This document shows, piece by piece, positions 44,673-55,754 of a stretch of 64,000 bases of DNA (position 1 is its first letter; each line of letters begins with the position of its first letter). The notes below the pieces were generated by a model. The model ran no database searches. It was not told the origin of the DNA and worked only from the letters and a program-made list of their open reading frames with translations. Where the stretch lies: positions 186,001 to 250,000 of the forward strand of contig NZ_PYCN01000004.1 in NCBI RefSeq assembly GCF_003062295.1, written 5' to 3'. Position numbers and translations under genes: made by a program. This stretch comes from Bradyrhizobium algeriense. Its GTDB lineage: Bacteria > Pseudomonadota > Alphaproteobacteria > Rhizobiales > Xanthobacteraceae.

Positions 44673-45197
44673 ATGATCCTCGATACCGCCCGCCTCCTGC
44701 TGTTTCCGGCTCTGATGGCATTCGCAGCCGCGAGCGACCTGTTCACGATGACGATTTCGAACCGGGTGTCGCTGGCGCTGATCGCCGGCTTTGTGGCGCT
44801 CGCGGTGCTGGGCGGCATGGGCCTGCACGACATCCTCCTGCATTTCGGTGCCGGCGCGGCCGTTCTGGTGGTGGCCTTTGGCTGCTTCGCGATGGGATGG
44901 GTCGGCGGCGGCGACGCCAAGGTCGCGACCAGCGTGGCACTCTGGTTCGGTTTCGACCATCTCCTCAATTATCTGCTCTATGTCTCGCTGCTCGGCGGGG
45001 CGTTGACGGTGCTGCTGATTCAGTTCCGGCAATGGCCGCTGCCTTCCCTGCTTACGGGACAGCCATGGCTGAACCGGCTGCACGACAAACAGAGCGGGAT
45101 TCCCTACGGCATCGCGCTCGCCATCGGCGCGCTGATCGTCTATCCGCAGACCGAATGGATCAAGGCGATCGACCTCGCTCACCTCGCGATGCGCTGA
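44673..45197 (+). CDS. cpaA: Prepilin peptidase CpaA/TadV
   Basis: Aspartate protease in the membrane (174 aa) that cleaves the Flp prepilin and TadE/F leader peptides. Both catalytic aspartates are visible: FAAASDLFTMTISN near residue 22 and the GGGDAK motif near residue 80. Six hydrophobic helices, no N-terminal methylase domain, as expected for TadV. First gene of the rightward export operon. Confidence 0.93.
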   Translation: MILDTARLLLFPALMAFAAASDLFTMTISNRVSLALIAGFVALAVLGGMGLHDILLHFGAGAAVLVVAFGCFAMGWVGGGDAKVATSVALWFGFDHLLNYLLYVSLLGGALTVLLIQFRQWPLPSLLTGQPWLNRLHDKQSGIPYGIALAIGALIVYPQTEWIKAIDLAHLAMR

Positions 45198-45324
45198 TCA
45201 AACGTCGCTAACTTTCCGTTAAGGCAATTTACACACGCCTCATTAACCATGCTTTGACGAATAGCTGGTCAACTCCCATCACGGCGGCGGAAGCGTCGCA
45301 GCGTAATGTGGAAAGTGAAGCGTA

Positions 45325-46119
45325 ATGAATACCGCACGCATTGTGGTCCTGGCCATCGCCATCGGCGCCGGCGGCGTTGCCGCATATCTCGCCAGCGGGT
45401 CCGACGACAAGCCAGCGCCGGCCCAGCCGGTCACGCAGCTGCAGACCGTCGATATTCTCGTCGCCAAATCGGATATCGCCCTTGGCCGCTCGGTCAAGCC
45501 GGACGATCTGCAATGGCAGACCTGGCCGGCCGCGACCGCCAGCAGCAGCTTCATCAGCCGCGCCAGCAAGGCCGACGCCATCAAGGAAATCACGGGCTCG
45601 ATCGCGCGCGCGCCGTTCATCGCGGGCGAACCGATTCGCGAACAGAAGCTGGTGAAGGCCGACGGCTCCGGCTTCATGGCGGCGATCCTACCCGCCGGCT
45701 ACCGGGCCATCTCCACCGAAATTTCACCGGAAACCGGCGCCGGCGGCTTCATCCTGCCGAATGACCGCGTCGACGTGATTCTCACCAAGCGCGACAAGAG
45801 TCCGGACGGCAAAGGCCCGGATATCCCCAGTTCAGAGGTCATCCTTGCCAATGTCCGGGTTCTGGCCATCGACCAGGCGCCGAAGGAAAAAGAAGGCAGC
45901 AGCTCGCTGGTCGGCAGGACGGTCACCCTCGAATTAAAGCCCGAGCAGGCCGAGACGCTGGCGCGATCGCGCCAGAACGGCTCGCTGACGCTGGCGCTGC
46001 GCAGCATTGCCGACGCCAACGCGGTCGAGAAGCCGGACGACCAACAACTCAACAAGCGCGGCGAAAGCCTCAACGTCATTCGTTACGGCGTTGCCAGCCA
46101 GCAGACGATGCAGAAGTGA
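45325..46119 (+). CDS. cpaB: Flp pilus assembly protein CpaB/RcpC
   Basis: Periplasmic, membrane-anchored protein of 264 aa with an N-terminal hydrophobic helix (about 4-24) and a SAF domain (VDILVAKSDIALGRSVKPDD, then GYRAISTEISPETGAGGFIL and NDRVDVILTKRD). It supports the CpaC secretin channel. The gap to cpaC is 17 bp. Confidence 0.93.
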   Translation: MNTARIVVLAIAIGAGGVAAYLASGSDDKPAPAQPVTQLQTVDILVAKSDIALGRSVKPDDLQWQTWPAATASSSFISRASKADAIKEITGSIARAPFIAGEPIREQKLVKADGSGFMAAILPAGYRAISTEISPETGAGGFILPNDRVDVILTKRDKSPDGKGPDIPSSEVILANVRVLAIDQAPKEKEGSSSLVGRTVTLELKPEQAETLARSRQNGSLTLALRSIADANAVEKPDDQQLNKRGESLNVIRYGVASQQTMQK

Positions 46120-46136
46120 CCGAAAGGACGCACGAT

Positions 46137-47603
46137 ATGAAGTGCAGGGAAATTCAGCCGATGATGCGAACGTTCATCGTCCGCGCCCTGTCGTTTTCGG
46201 CTGTGGCTGCTCTCACGCTCAATCCGGCGCTGACGCCGGTGCTGGCGAGCGACTATCGCGTTGCTGCGCCGGCCACCACCGACGGACAGATGAACGCACG
46301 GTTCGTTTCGCTCGGGATCGGCAAATCGTTCGTGATCGACCTGCCGCGGGAGATCAAGGACGTACTGGTCGCCGATCCAAAGGTCGCCAACGCCGTCGTC
46401 CGCTCGACCCAGCGCGCCTATATCATCGGCGCCGCGGTCGGCCAGACCAACATCGTCTTCTTCGATTCCACAGGCGCGCAGATCGCGGCCTACGACATCG
46501 CGGTCAAGCGCGACCTCAACGGCGTGCGCGCCGCGCTGAAGCAGTCGCTGCCGAATTCGGACATCCTGATCGAGGGCGTCGGCGACGGCGTGGTATTGAG
46601 CGGCACCGCGGCGAGCCCGATCGAGGCGCAGCAGGCCGCCGATATCGCCGCCCGCCTGGTGAACGGCGCCGAGAAGGTCGTCAATTCGATCGCCGTTCGC
46701 GGCCGTGACCAGGTGATGCTGAAAGTCACGCTCGCTGAAGTCCAGCGCTCGATCATCAAGCAGCTGGGCATCGATCTCAGCGCCAACCTGACTTACGGCA
46801 CAGCTGTTGTTAATTTCAAAAATATCACCCCGTTCACCGCAAACAGTGCGCCGCTTGTCGCCGGCAACGCCCTTGCCGGGAGTTTCGGCTCGCTGCCGTC
46901 CGTGCAGGCGACGCTGCGCGCGATGGAAAGCGCCGGCGTGGTGCGGACCCTTGCTGAGCCTAACCTCACAGCCATTTCCGGCGAGTCCGCAACCTTTATC
47001 TCCGGCGGCGAATTTCCAATCCCAACCGGCGTGACCTGCCAAACAACAACGTCCGGTAGCGTCGGACAATGCGTCCAGACAGTCAGCTTCAAGAAATTCG
47101 GCATCTCCCTCAACTTCACGCCGGTCGTGCTGACGGAAGGACGGATCAGCCTTCGGGTGATGACCGAAGTGTCGGAAGTCTCGACCGAAAACGCTCTGAC
47201 CGGCGGTGCCGGTGGAACGACCATTCCCTCGATCAAGACCCGCCGCGCCGAGACGACGTTGGAAATTCCGTCCGGCGGCGCGATGGCGATGGCCGGCCTG
47301 ATCCAGGAACAGACCAAGCAGGCGATCAACGGCCTGCCCGGTCTGGCGCAACTGCCGGTTCTCGGCACGCTGTTCCGCAGCCGCGACTACGTCAACAACC
47401 AGAGCGAACTGATGGTTCTGGTCACGCCCTATGTGGTGCGCGCGGTGGCGCAGAAGGACCTGTCGCGGCCCGACGACGGCTTTGCCGCCACCTCGGACCC
47501 GCAGGCCGACCTGCTCGGCAGCATCAATCGCATCTACGGCGTTCCGGGCCGTGTCGAGAAGGCACGGAATTATCGCGGCACCTACGGCTTTATAACGGAC
47601 TGA
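46137..47603 (+). CDS. cpaC: Outer-membrane secretin CpaC/RcpA
   Basis: Outer-membrane channel for the Flp pilus, 488 aa. Signal peptide to about residue 38 (ending VLAS). The pilus N-terminal domain follows (IDLPREIKDVLVADPKVANA), then a BON-like domain (AALKQSLPNSDILIEGVGDG). The secretin domain occupies about 235-450 (TLAEPNLTAISGESATFISG, VTPYVVRAVAQKDL). ATG at 46137 with AAAGGA upstream is used; a start at 46116 would overlap cpaB. Confidence 0.95.
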   Translation: MKCREIQPMMRTFIVRALSFSAVAALTLNPALTPVLASDYRVAAPATTDGQMNARFVSLGIGKSFVIDLPREIKDVLVADPKVANAVVRSTQRAYIIGAAVGQTNIVFFDSTGAQIAAYDIAVKRDLNGVRAALKQSLPNSDILIEGVGDGVVLSGTAASPIEAQQAADIAARLVNGAEKVVNSIAVRGRDQVMLKVTLAEVQRSIIKQLGIDLSANLTYGTAVVNFKNITPFTANSAPLVAGNALAGSFGSLPSVQATLRAMESAGVVRTLAEPNLTAISGESATFISGGEFPIPTGVTCQTTTSGSVGQCVQTVSFKKFGISLNFTPVVLTEGRISLRVMTEVSEVSTENALTGGAGGTTIPSIKTRRAETTLEIPSGGAMAMAGLIQEQTKQAINGLPGLAQLPVLGTLFRSRDYVNNQSELMVLVTPYVVRAVAQKDLSRPDDGFAATSDPQADLLGSINRIYGVPGRVEKARNYRGTYGFITD

Positions 47604-47612
47604 GGCGGGACG

Positions 47613-48365
47613 ATGACACCGAGGACGAAATCAAAGAAGCCCGCCGATCCCAGGCGCGCCCTCTGCCTGGCGGGAGCGCTGATCGGTCTTTCCGTGGCGC
47701 TCAGCGCCTGCAAGCACACCACCGATGTGGTGACGACGGCGGGCGTGCCTGACGACTATCGCCTGCGCCATCCGATCGCGGTCCAGGAAGCCGACCGCTC
47801 GATCGTGGTTTTCGTCGGCCGCGGACGCGGCGGCCTCTCCGCCTCCCAGCGCGCCGACGTGATGTATCTGGGCCAGACCTGGATGCGGGAAGGCACCGGC
47901 GTCATCAGCATCGACGTGCCCGTCAATACGCCGAACGCGCGGGCAGCCGAAGATTCATTGCGCGAGATCCGGGCAACACTTGCCGCCGCCGGCGTGCCAC
48001 CGCGCGCCACCAGTGTCCACCAGTATCGCCCCGAAGATCCCAGGCACATGGCTGCGATCCGCCTCAACTATCCGAAGATTTCAGCGGTGGCCGGCCCATG
48101 CGGGCTGTGGCCGGAGGATCTCGGACCGTCGATCAACAACAGGAGCTATTTCGAAAACAAGCCGTATTACAATTTCGGCTGCTCCAATCAGCGCAATCTG
48201 GCGGCGATGGTCGACAACCCGTCGGATCTCGTGCAGCCGCGTCCCGAAACCCCAGCCTTCGCGCCGCGCCGTGGTGTAGCCTTCGACAAATATCGCAAGG
48301 GCACCTCCACCGCGACCATCTATCCCGAGAGCGACAGGGCCAAACTCAGCGATACCGGCAAATGA
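47613..48365 (+). CDS. cpaD: Pilus assembly lipoprotein CpaD
   Basis: A 250-aa outer-membrane lipoprotein that helps CpaC assemble. The signal peptide ends in a lipobox (VALSAC, Cys near residue 33). The CpaD-specific region includes HPIAVQEADRSIVVFVGRGR and NNRSYFENKPYYNFGCSNQR, followed by LAAMVDNPSDLVQPRPETPA. Its stop codon overlaps the cpaE start (ATGA). Confidence 0.94.
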   Translation: MTPRTKSKKPADPRRALCLAGALIGLSVALSACKHTTDVVTTAGVPDDYRLRHPIAVQEADRSIVVFVGRGRGGLSASQRADVMYLGQTWMREGTGVISIDVPVNTPNARAAEDSLREIRATLAAAGVPPRATSVHQYRPEDPRHMAAIRLNYPKISAVAGPCGLWPEDLGPSINNRSYFENKPYYNFGCSNQRNLAAMVDNPSDLVQPRPETPAFAPRRGVAFDKYRKGTSTATIYPESDRAKLSDTGK

Positions 48366-49633
48366 TCACTTACTCGCGCCAGAATACAGAACAGCAGCCG
48401 GAAATGACGGCGCCGTCCACCGAGGATCACATCGCGCCGGCGCCGCGGGTGTCGGTGCAGGCTTTCTGCGAGACGGTGGAAACTGCGGCCGCCGTGCAGT
48501 CGGCGGGCGAAGACCGCCGCCTCGGCAAGGCTCACCTCAAGATTCAGATGGGCGGCATGGCCGCCGCGGTCGAGGCCTACCGCTCGGCCCCGACCCCGAA
48601 CGTCATCATCCTGGAAACCGAAAACCGCAACGACATTCTCCTCGGCCTCGACCAGCTCGCCACCGTCTGCGACGCCGGAACCCGCGTGATCGTGATCGGA
48701 CGCATCAACGACGTCATGCTCTATCGCGAACTGGTGCGCCGCGGCGTCAGCGACTACGTCATCGCCCCGGTCAGCGCCATCGACGTCGTGCGCTCGGTCT
48801 GCAACCTATTCTCGTCGCCGGAAGCCAAGGCCGTCGGCCGCATCATTGCCGTCGTCGGCGCCAAGGGCGGCGTCGGCGCGTCCACCGTCGCCCACAACGT
48901 CGCCTGGGCGATCGCCCGCGATCTGGCGCTGGATTCCGTGGTCGCCGATCTCGACCTCGCTTTCGGCACCGCCGGCCTCGACTACAATCAGGACCCGCCG
49001 CAGGGCATCGCGGATGCGGTGTTCTCGCCCGACCGGGTCGATACCGCGTTTCTCGACCGCCTGCTGTCGAAATGCACCGACCACCTCAGCCTGCTGGCGG
49101 CGCCGGCAACGCTCGACCGGGTCTACGATTTCGGTGCGGAGGCGTTCGATTCGATCTTCGATACGCTTCGCACCACGATGCCCTGCATCGTGCTCGACGT
49201 CCCCCACCAATGGTCGGGATGGACCAAGCGCGCCTTGATCGCAGCCGACGACATCCTTATCGTCGCGGCGCCCGATCTCGCCAATCTGCGCAACACCAAG
49301 AACATCTTCGACCTCTTGAAGGCATCCCGGCCGAACGATCGCGCCCCGCTCTATTGCCTCAATCAGGTCGGCATCCCGAAGCGTCCGGAGATCCCCGCCG
49401 CCGAGTTCGCCAAGGCGATCGAAAACCACCCGATCGCCACGATACCGTTCGAGCCGCAAATTTTCGGTTCGGCCGCCAACAACGGCCAGATGATCGCGGA
49501 GATCTCCGCAACCCATCGCACCACCGAGATGTTCCTGCAGATCGCGCAGCGGCTCACCGGCCGCGGCGAGACCAAGAAGCCGAAGAGTTCGTTGCTGTCA
49601 CCTTTGATCGAGAAGTTGCGGGCCAAGAAGTAG
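48362..49633 (+). CDS. cpaE: Pilus localisation ATPase CpaE/TadZ
   Basis: ParA/MinD-like protein of 423 aa that positions the Tad machine. A degenerate receiver-like domain comes first (about 45-155). The ATPase starts near residue 162 with the deviant Walker A AKGGVGASTVAHN, followed by DLDLAFGTAGLDYN and later CIVLDVPHQWSGWTK. ATG at 48362 overlaps the cpaD stop by 4 bp; the open frame further upstream is inside cpaD and not used. Confidence 0.95.
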   Translation: MITYSRQNTEQQPEMTAPSTEDHIAPAPRVSVQAFCETVETAAAVQSAGEDRRLGKAHLKIQMGGMAAAVEAYRSAPTPNVIILETENRNDILLGLDQLATVCDAGTRVIVIGRINDVMLYRELVRRGVSDYVIAPVSAIDVVRSVCNLFSSPEAKAVGRIIAVVGAKGGVGASTVAHNVAWAIARDLALDSVVADLDLAFGTAGLDYNQDPPQGIADAVFSPDRVDTAFLDRLLSKCTDHLSLLAAPATLDRVYDFGAEAFDSIFDTLRTTMPCIVLDVPHQWSGWTKRALIAADDILIVAAPDLANLRNTKNIFDLLKASRPNDRAPLYCLNQVGIPKRPEIPAAEFAKAIENHPIATIPFEPQIFGSAANNGQMIAEISATHRTTEMFLQIAQRLTGRGETKKPKSSLLSPLIEKLRAKK

Positions 49634-49655
49634 GTCGCCTGCGTGGAGTGCCATC

Positions 49656-51119
<1,464 letters not shown>

Positions 51120-51126
51120 GGAGTCC

Positions 51127-52104
51127 ATGAGCATACAGACGCTCGCACTGGCGTTTCTCGCCGCTACCGCCATTGGCGGCCTGGCCTGGGTATTCATCTA
51201 TCCATCGCTGTCGGGCCAGAGGAAGGCCGAATCCCGCCGCGCCTCGATCGCGCGTTCCGACGCGCCGGCGCGCCAGGTCGAGAAAAGCCAGCGCTCGCGC
51301 CGTGAGCAGGTCGAGGGATCGCTGAAGGAACTCGACGCCCGACGCAAGAAAGAGAAGTCCGTCCCGCTCACCACCCGCCTTGCCCAGGCGGGTTTGGGAT
51401 CCTGGACGCCCCAGAAATTCTGGATCGCGTCCGGCATTTCCGGCGCGGTCGGATTCGTGCTCGCCTTTGTGATCGGCGGCAGCCTGCTGGGCGCCGCTGT
51501 GATGGCTTTCGGCACCGGCCTCGGCCTGCCGCGCTGGGTCCTGGGCTTTCTCAAGAAACGCCGCGAGAAGGCGTTCCTGAAGGCGCTGCCCGACGCCGTC
51601 GACGTCATCGTGCGCGGCATCAAGGCCGGTCTGCCGCTGTTCGAATCGATCAAGGTGGTGGCAGCCGATTCACCCGAGCCGCTAAAGAGCGAATTCAACG
51701 CCATCATCGAAACCCAGACCATCGGCATGCCGCTCGGCGACGCCTGCGCGCGGCTGTATGAGCGGATGCCGTTACCGGAGGCGAACTTCTTCGGCATCGT
51801 GGTCGCGATCCAGCAAAAGTCGGGCGGCAACTTGTCGGAAGCGCTCGGCAACCTCTCCAAGGTGCTGCGCGACCGCAAGAAGATGGGGGAGAAGATCAAG
51901 GCGATGTCGACGGAAGCCAAGGCCTCCGCGAGCATCATCGGCTCGCTGCCGCCGATCGTGATGCTGCTGGTCTGGATTTCGACGCCCGACTACATCTCGC
52001 TGCTTTGGACCCATCACATCGGTCAGTTCATGCTGGTGTGCTGCCTCGGCTGGATGACGATCGGCATCCTGGTGATGAAGAAAATGATCAATTTCGACTT
52101 CTGA
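51127..52104 (+). CDS. tadB: Tad pilus inner-membrane platform protein TadB
   Basis: A 325-aa type II secretion F-domain protein that forms half of the inner-membrane platform. A first helix (about 5-25), a basic linker, a two-helix block near 95-140, the F domain (ALPDAVDVIVRGIKAGLPLF, AIQQKSGGNLSEALGNLSKV), and final helices follow. ATG at 51127 has GAGGAG upstream; the longer open frame overlaps cpaF. Confidence 0.94.
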   Translation: MSIQTLALAFLAATAIGGLAWVFIYPSLSGQRKAESRRASIARSDAPARQVEKSQRSRREQVEGSLKELDARRKKEKSVPLTTRLAQAGLGSWTPQKFWIASGISGAVGFVLAFVIGGSLLGAAVMAFGTGLGLPRWVLGFLKKRREKAFLKALPDAVDVIVRGIKAGLPLFESIKVVAADSPEPLKSEFNAIIETQTIGMPLGDACARLYERMPLPEANFFGIVVAIQQKSGGNLSEALGNLSKVLRDRKKMGEKIKAMSTEAKASASIIGSLPPIVMLLVWISTPDYISLLWTHHIGQFMLVCCLGWMTIGILVMKKMINFDF

Positions 52105-52114
52105 TGGTGCGGCC

Positions 52115-53089
52115 ATGATTGAATTTCTGATCGCCAAGATGCACGACGCGCGGTTCATGACCATGCTGCTTGCCGCCATCGCGGCGAGCGCGACCGCCTA
52201 TACGCTGATCATGCCGCTGTTTGCCGGCGAAGGCCTCGCCAAACGCATGAAGGCGGTGGCCAGCGAGCGCGAACGGCTCCGGCAGCGCGAGCGCGACCGC
52301 CTCGTCAAATCGGAAAAAGTGTCGCTGCGGCAAAGCCCGAAGCAGCTCGTTTCCAAGGTGGTGGAAGATTTCAACCTGACCAAATGGCTGGCGCAGGAAG
52401 CCGCGCGCGACAAGCTGATCATGGCCGGCTATCGCGGCCACGCGCCCTACGTCACGTTCCTGTTTGCCCGCGCGGTGACACCGATCGTGCTGTTTGCCGG
52501 CGCGGCCCTCTACGTGTTCGTGATCGCGCAGATGGACAAATCGCTGACGATCAAGCTCGGCATCTGCGTCGCCGCCGCCTATCTCGGGCTGCAGGCACCG
52601 ATGCTGTTCCTGCAGAACGCCATCGGCAAGCGCCAACTCTCGATTCGGCGCGCCTTTCCCGACGCGCTCGACCTGCTGCTGATCTGCATCGAGTCCGGCA
52701 TGTCGGTCGAAGTCGCCTTCCGCAAGGTCGCCACCGAAATTGCATCGCAGTCGATCGCGCTGTCGGAGGAATTCTCGCTGACCACGGCCGAATTGTCCTA
52801 CCTGCAAGACCGCAAGGTGGCTTACGAGAACCTGGCCAAACGCACCGGCCTCGAGGGCGTGAAATCGGTCTGCCTGGCGCTGATGCAGTCGGAACGCTAC
52901 GGCACCCCGCTCGGCCAGAGCCTGCGCGTGATGGCGCAGGAAAACCGCGACATGCGGATGAACGAGGCCGAGAAGAAGGCGGCAGCGCTGCCGCCGAAGC
53001 TGACCGTGCCGATGATCGTGTTCTTCCTGCCGTGCCTGTTCATCGTCATTCTCGGACCGACCTACATCAAGATCCAGATGATGCCGTAA
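52115..53089 (+). CDS. tadC: Tad pilus inner-membrane platform protein TadC
   Basis: Second F-domain platform protein, 324 aa, paired with TadB. The N-terminal helix (about 12-32), central helices near 110-165, F domain (RAFPDALDLLLICIESGMSV, LMQSERYGTPLGQSLRVMAQ) and a final helix (LTVPMIVFFLPCLFIVILGP) are complete. The last gene of the rightward cpa-tad run, 10 bp after tadB. Confidence 0.94.
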   Translation: MIEFLIAKMHDARFMTMLLAAIAASATAYTLIMPLFAGEGLAKRMKAVASERERLRQRERDRLVKSEKVSLRQSPKQLVSKVVEDFNLTKWLAQEAARDKLIMAGYRGHAPYVTFLFARAVTPIVLFAGAALYVFVIAQMDKSLTIKLGICVAAAYLGLQAPMLFLQNAIGKRQLSIRRAFPDALDLLLICIESGMSVEVAFRKVATEIASQSIALSEEFSLTTAELSYLQDRKVAYENLAKRTGLEGVKSVCLALMQSERYGTPLGQSLRVMAQENRDMRMNEAEKKAAALPPKLTVPMIVFFLPCLFIVILGPTYIKIQMMP

Positions 53090-53097
53090 GGCGAAAG

Positions 53098-53120
53098 GCG
53101 CGGCGGACGCCGCGCCGTTT
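53098..53120 (+). terminator. Hairpin after tadC, possible terminator
   Basis: 8-bp stem GGCGCGGC (53098-53105) / GCCGCGCC (53110-53117), 4-nt loop, followed only by GTTT. Weak T run. Confidence 0.45.
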
Positions 53121-53378
53121 AGCCGTTGCCGGCGCGCGGCCTTGCTGCCTCGCCAAAACTTCAGCGAGCCAGCACCGGCAGGTCCAAGCGAAGTCTTGGC
53201 GTGGAAGCCTTGCACAGCGGGAAACGAGACGGGGCGGTACGACGCGACACCCGGCCTGATTTACGAATAGCTCTGGAATGCTGGATCCGCCTTCGCTCTC
53301 CGAGCTACGGCGGACAAGTCAGCCGCGGGAGCCTGTCATCGGGCGCGCATTCGCTGGTGATGACGACGGCGGCGATGC
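53121..53378. other. 258-bp convergent gap between tadC and tadD
   Basis: No ribosome site or coding signal supports the open frames here. No further structure recognised. Confidence 0.5.
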
Positions 53379-54239
53379 TCAGTCGGGCCGGTTGAGGGCT
53401 GCGACCGGGACGGTCGCCTTGTTGCCGGCAGGACGCGAATTGTCCTTGTCCTTGCGGCTCAACATTTCCCGCAAATAGGCCACGTTGGCGGTCGCCTCGT
53501 CGGCCGGCAGGTCGCCCTTGGCGATGGTCTCGGCTTCCGCGAAGCGGCCCTGCAGGCCGACTACGAGCGCCAGGTTCTGCCGCACCCTTGCGTCGGCGCG
53601 GGGATTGGAATGGGCGCGCCGCAGCGTCTCCTCGGCTTTCGGCAATTCCCGCGTCAGCATGTAGGAGAGACCGAGATTGGACAGCACCGACGGCTCTTCC
53701 GGCACGATCTTCAACGCGCTCGCATAATAGCCGCGGGCCTCCTCGTGCTTGCCCATCTTGTCGAGCGTGGTGCCCTGCACTGAAAGAATGCGCCAGTCGG
53801 GATTGGCGGGCGAATGGGCGCGGCTGAGCACGTCAAAGGCCGCCTGCGAATTGCCGTTATCGGCGAGCGCGCGGCCGTAAGCGGCAAGCAGAGCCTTGTT
53901 GCCGGAATTGGCGATGGTGGCCTGTTCGAGCACGGCGGCGGCCTGCGCCCGCTGGCCGGTGGCGCGGAGCGCCTGGCCGTATCCCAAGGCCGCCTCGGCA
54001 TCCTTGGGATTGGCGCGATATCGCTCGCCGTAAACCTCGACCGCGCGGCGCGGATCGTCGGGAACGGCTTGCGCTTTTGGTGACGATGACGATGAGGTCA
54101 GCGACCCCGTTATGTCGGACATGGTCTGGCAGCCGCCAAGGCCTGCGGCGAGAACCGCCGTCACGGCCGCGGAGGAGAGGAACCGAGCGAGAGACCCGGC
54201 AAGAGACCGGGAATGGCTGGACTGTCGACGCATGGGCAC
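53379..54239 (-). CDS. tadD: TadD-like TPR lipoprotein
   Basis: Pilotin-like outer-membrane lipoprotein of the Tad system, 286 aa. The lipobox is LGGC near residue 37; a Ser-rich linker follows. Then about five tetratricopeptide repeats (AEAALGYGQALRATGQRAQA, PSVLSNLGLSYMLTRELPKA). A polar C-terminal tail ends the protein. It is convergent with tadC. An ATG at 54233 is an alternative start. TPR lipoproteins also occur outside Tad systems, so the name leans on location. Confidence 0.85.
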   Translation of the reverse strand: MPMRRQSSHSRSLAGSLARFLSSAAVTAVLAAGLGGCQTMSDITGSLTSSSSSPKAQAVPDDPRRAVEVYGERYRANPKDAEAALGYGQALRATGQRAQAAAVLEQATIANSGNKALLAAYGRALADNGNSQAAFDVLSRAHSPANPDWRILSVQGTTLDKMGKHEEARGYYASALKIVPEEPSVLSNLGLSYMLTRELPKAEETLRRAHSNPRADARVRQNLALVVGLQGRFAEAETIAKGDLPADEATANVAYLREMLSRKDKDNSRPAGNKATVPVAALNRPD

Positions 54240-54371
54240 TTCAACTCACGGGGAAATGGCTGACGAATGGAGCCGAACGAGCCAGCAATAGACTGTTAAC
54301 CCTAACGGCCGGTTAATTGGCCGTGCTATGCCATCGGCACCACCCCACCCGTCCCCTTTCGCGAGACCCGC

Positions 54372-55754
54372 ATGCAATCCCCGTTCGAGACCGCGCCCGA
54401 CGCCGCTGCCATTCCGATCATTTTCGCCACCAAGACGAGTTGGGCCGGAATCGCCAGGGAGCTTCCCGAGCAGGCCCGGCAGTTTGCGGCGGCCAATGAC
54501 TTCACCGCCAAGCCCGGCAAATGCCTGACGTTGCCCGCGCCCGACGGGAAGATCGCACAGGTCGTTTTCGGCATCGAGGACGAGAGCAGCAAATCCCGCG
54601 ACCTGTTCAGGCCCGGCACCCTGCCGGGCCAGCTGCCGCCGGGCGTCTATCGCTTTGCCAATGCGCCGCATGATGTGCGGCTCGCGACGCTGGCCTTTGC
54701 CCTCGGTACCTATCGGTTCGGCCGCTATCGCAAGGCGGAACGGCCCGACGTCCGGCTGGTGCCGCCCGACGGCATCGATGTCGCCGATATCGCGCGGATG
54801 GCGGAGGCGGCAGCACTTGCGCGCGACCTGATCAATACGCCATCGAACGATATGGGCCCGGAAGAACTGGCGCAGACGGCGCAAGCGTTGGCGACGCGAT
54901 TCGGCGCCACGTTCAACTGCATCGTCGGCGATGAGCTCGTGAAGCAGAACTTTCCGCTGATCCACGCCGTCGGCATGGCCTCGACGCGCGCCCCGCGCCT
55001 GATCGATCTGAGCTGGGGCGATCCCGCCCATCCCAAAGTGACGCTGGTCGGCAAGGGCGTCTGTTTCGACACCGGCGGCCTCGACCTGAAGCCGTCGAGC
55101 GGCATGTTGATCATGAAAAAGGACATGGGCGGCGCCGCCAACGTGCTGGCGCTGGCGCAGATGGTGATGGATGCGAAGCTGAAGGTCCGGCTGCGCGTGC
55201 TGATCCCCGCGGTCGAGAACGCGGTGGCCGGCAACGCCTTCCGCCCGCTCGACATCTTCAAATCGCGCAAGGGACCGACAGTGGAGATCGGCAACACCGA
55301 CGCCGAGGGACGGCTGGTGCTGGCAGATGCGCTGGCGCTGGCAGACGAAGAGAAGCCGGATCTACTGGTGGACCTCGGCACCCTGACGGGAGCGGCGCGG
55401 GTGGCGTTGGGGCCGGATTTACCGCCCTTTTACACCCATGATGAGACGCTGGCCGAAGCCGTTGCCGCCCACGCAAAAGGGGAGAACGATCCGTTGTGGC
55501 GAATGCCGCTGTGGCCGCCTTACGATTCCTGGCTGGACTCAAAAGTGGCCGACATCAACAACGCACCGTCGGGCGGCTTTGCCGGCTCGATCACCTGCGC
55601 GCTGTTCCTGCAGCGCTTCGTCACCGATGCAAAGAGCTGGCTGCATGTCGATATCTACGGCTGGACGCCTTCGGCAAAACCCGCGCGTCCCGAAGGCGGC
55701 GAATGCCAGGCCGCACGCGCGATCTATAAACTGCTGAGCGAACGCTATGGATGA
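54372..55754 (+). CDS. Leucyl aminopeptidase family protein (M17)
   Basis: Cytosolic two-metal aminopeptidase, 460 aa, removing N-terminal residues from peptides. Metal and catalytic residues are visible in GKGVCFDTGGLDLKPSSGM and NTDAEGRLVLADALALAD, the M17 signature; TLTGAARVALG and APSGGFAGSITCALFLQRFV are also typical. It overlaps the following NlpC/P60 gene by 8 bp, so the two are co-translated, perhaps for peptidoglycan-peptide recycling (inference). Confidence 0.94.
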   Translation: MQSPFETAPDAAAIPIIFATKTSWAGIARELPEQARQFAAANDFTAKPGKCLTLPAPDGKIAQVVFGIEDESSKSRDLFRPGTLPGQLPPGVYRFANAPHDVRLATLAFALGTYRFGRYRKAERPDVRLVPPDGIDVADIARMAEAAALARDLINTPSNDMGPEELAQTAQALATRFGATFNCIVGDELVKQNFPLIHAVGMASTRAPRLIDLSWGDPAHPKVTLVGKGVCFDTGGLDLKPSSGMLIMKKDMGGAANVLALAQMVMDAKLKVRLRVLIPAVENAVAGNAFRPLDIFKSRKGPTVEIGNTDAEGRLVLADALALADEEKPDLLVDLGTLTGAARVALGPDLPPFYTHDETLAEAVAAHAKGENDPLWRMPLWPPYDSWLDSKVADINNAPSGGFAGSITCALFLQRFVTDAKSWLHVDIYGWTPSAKPARPEGGECQAARAIYKLLSERYG

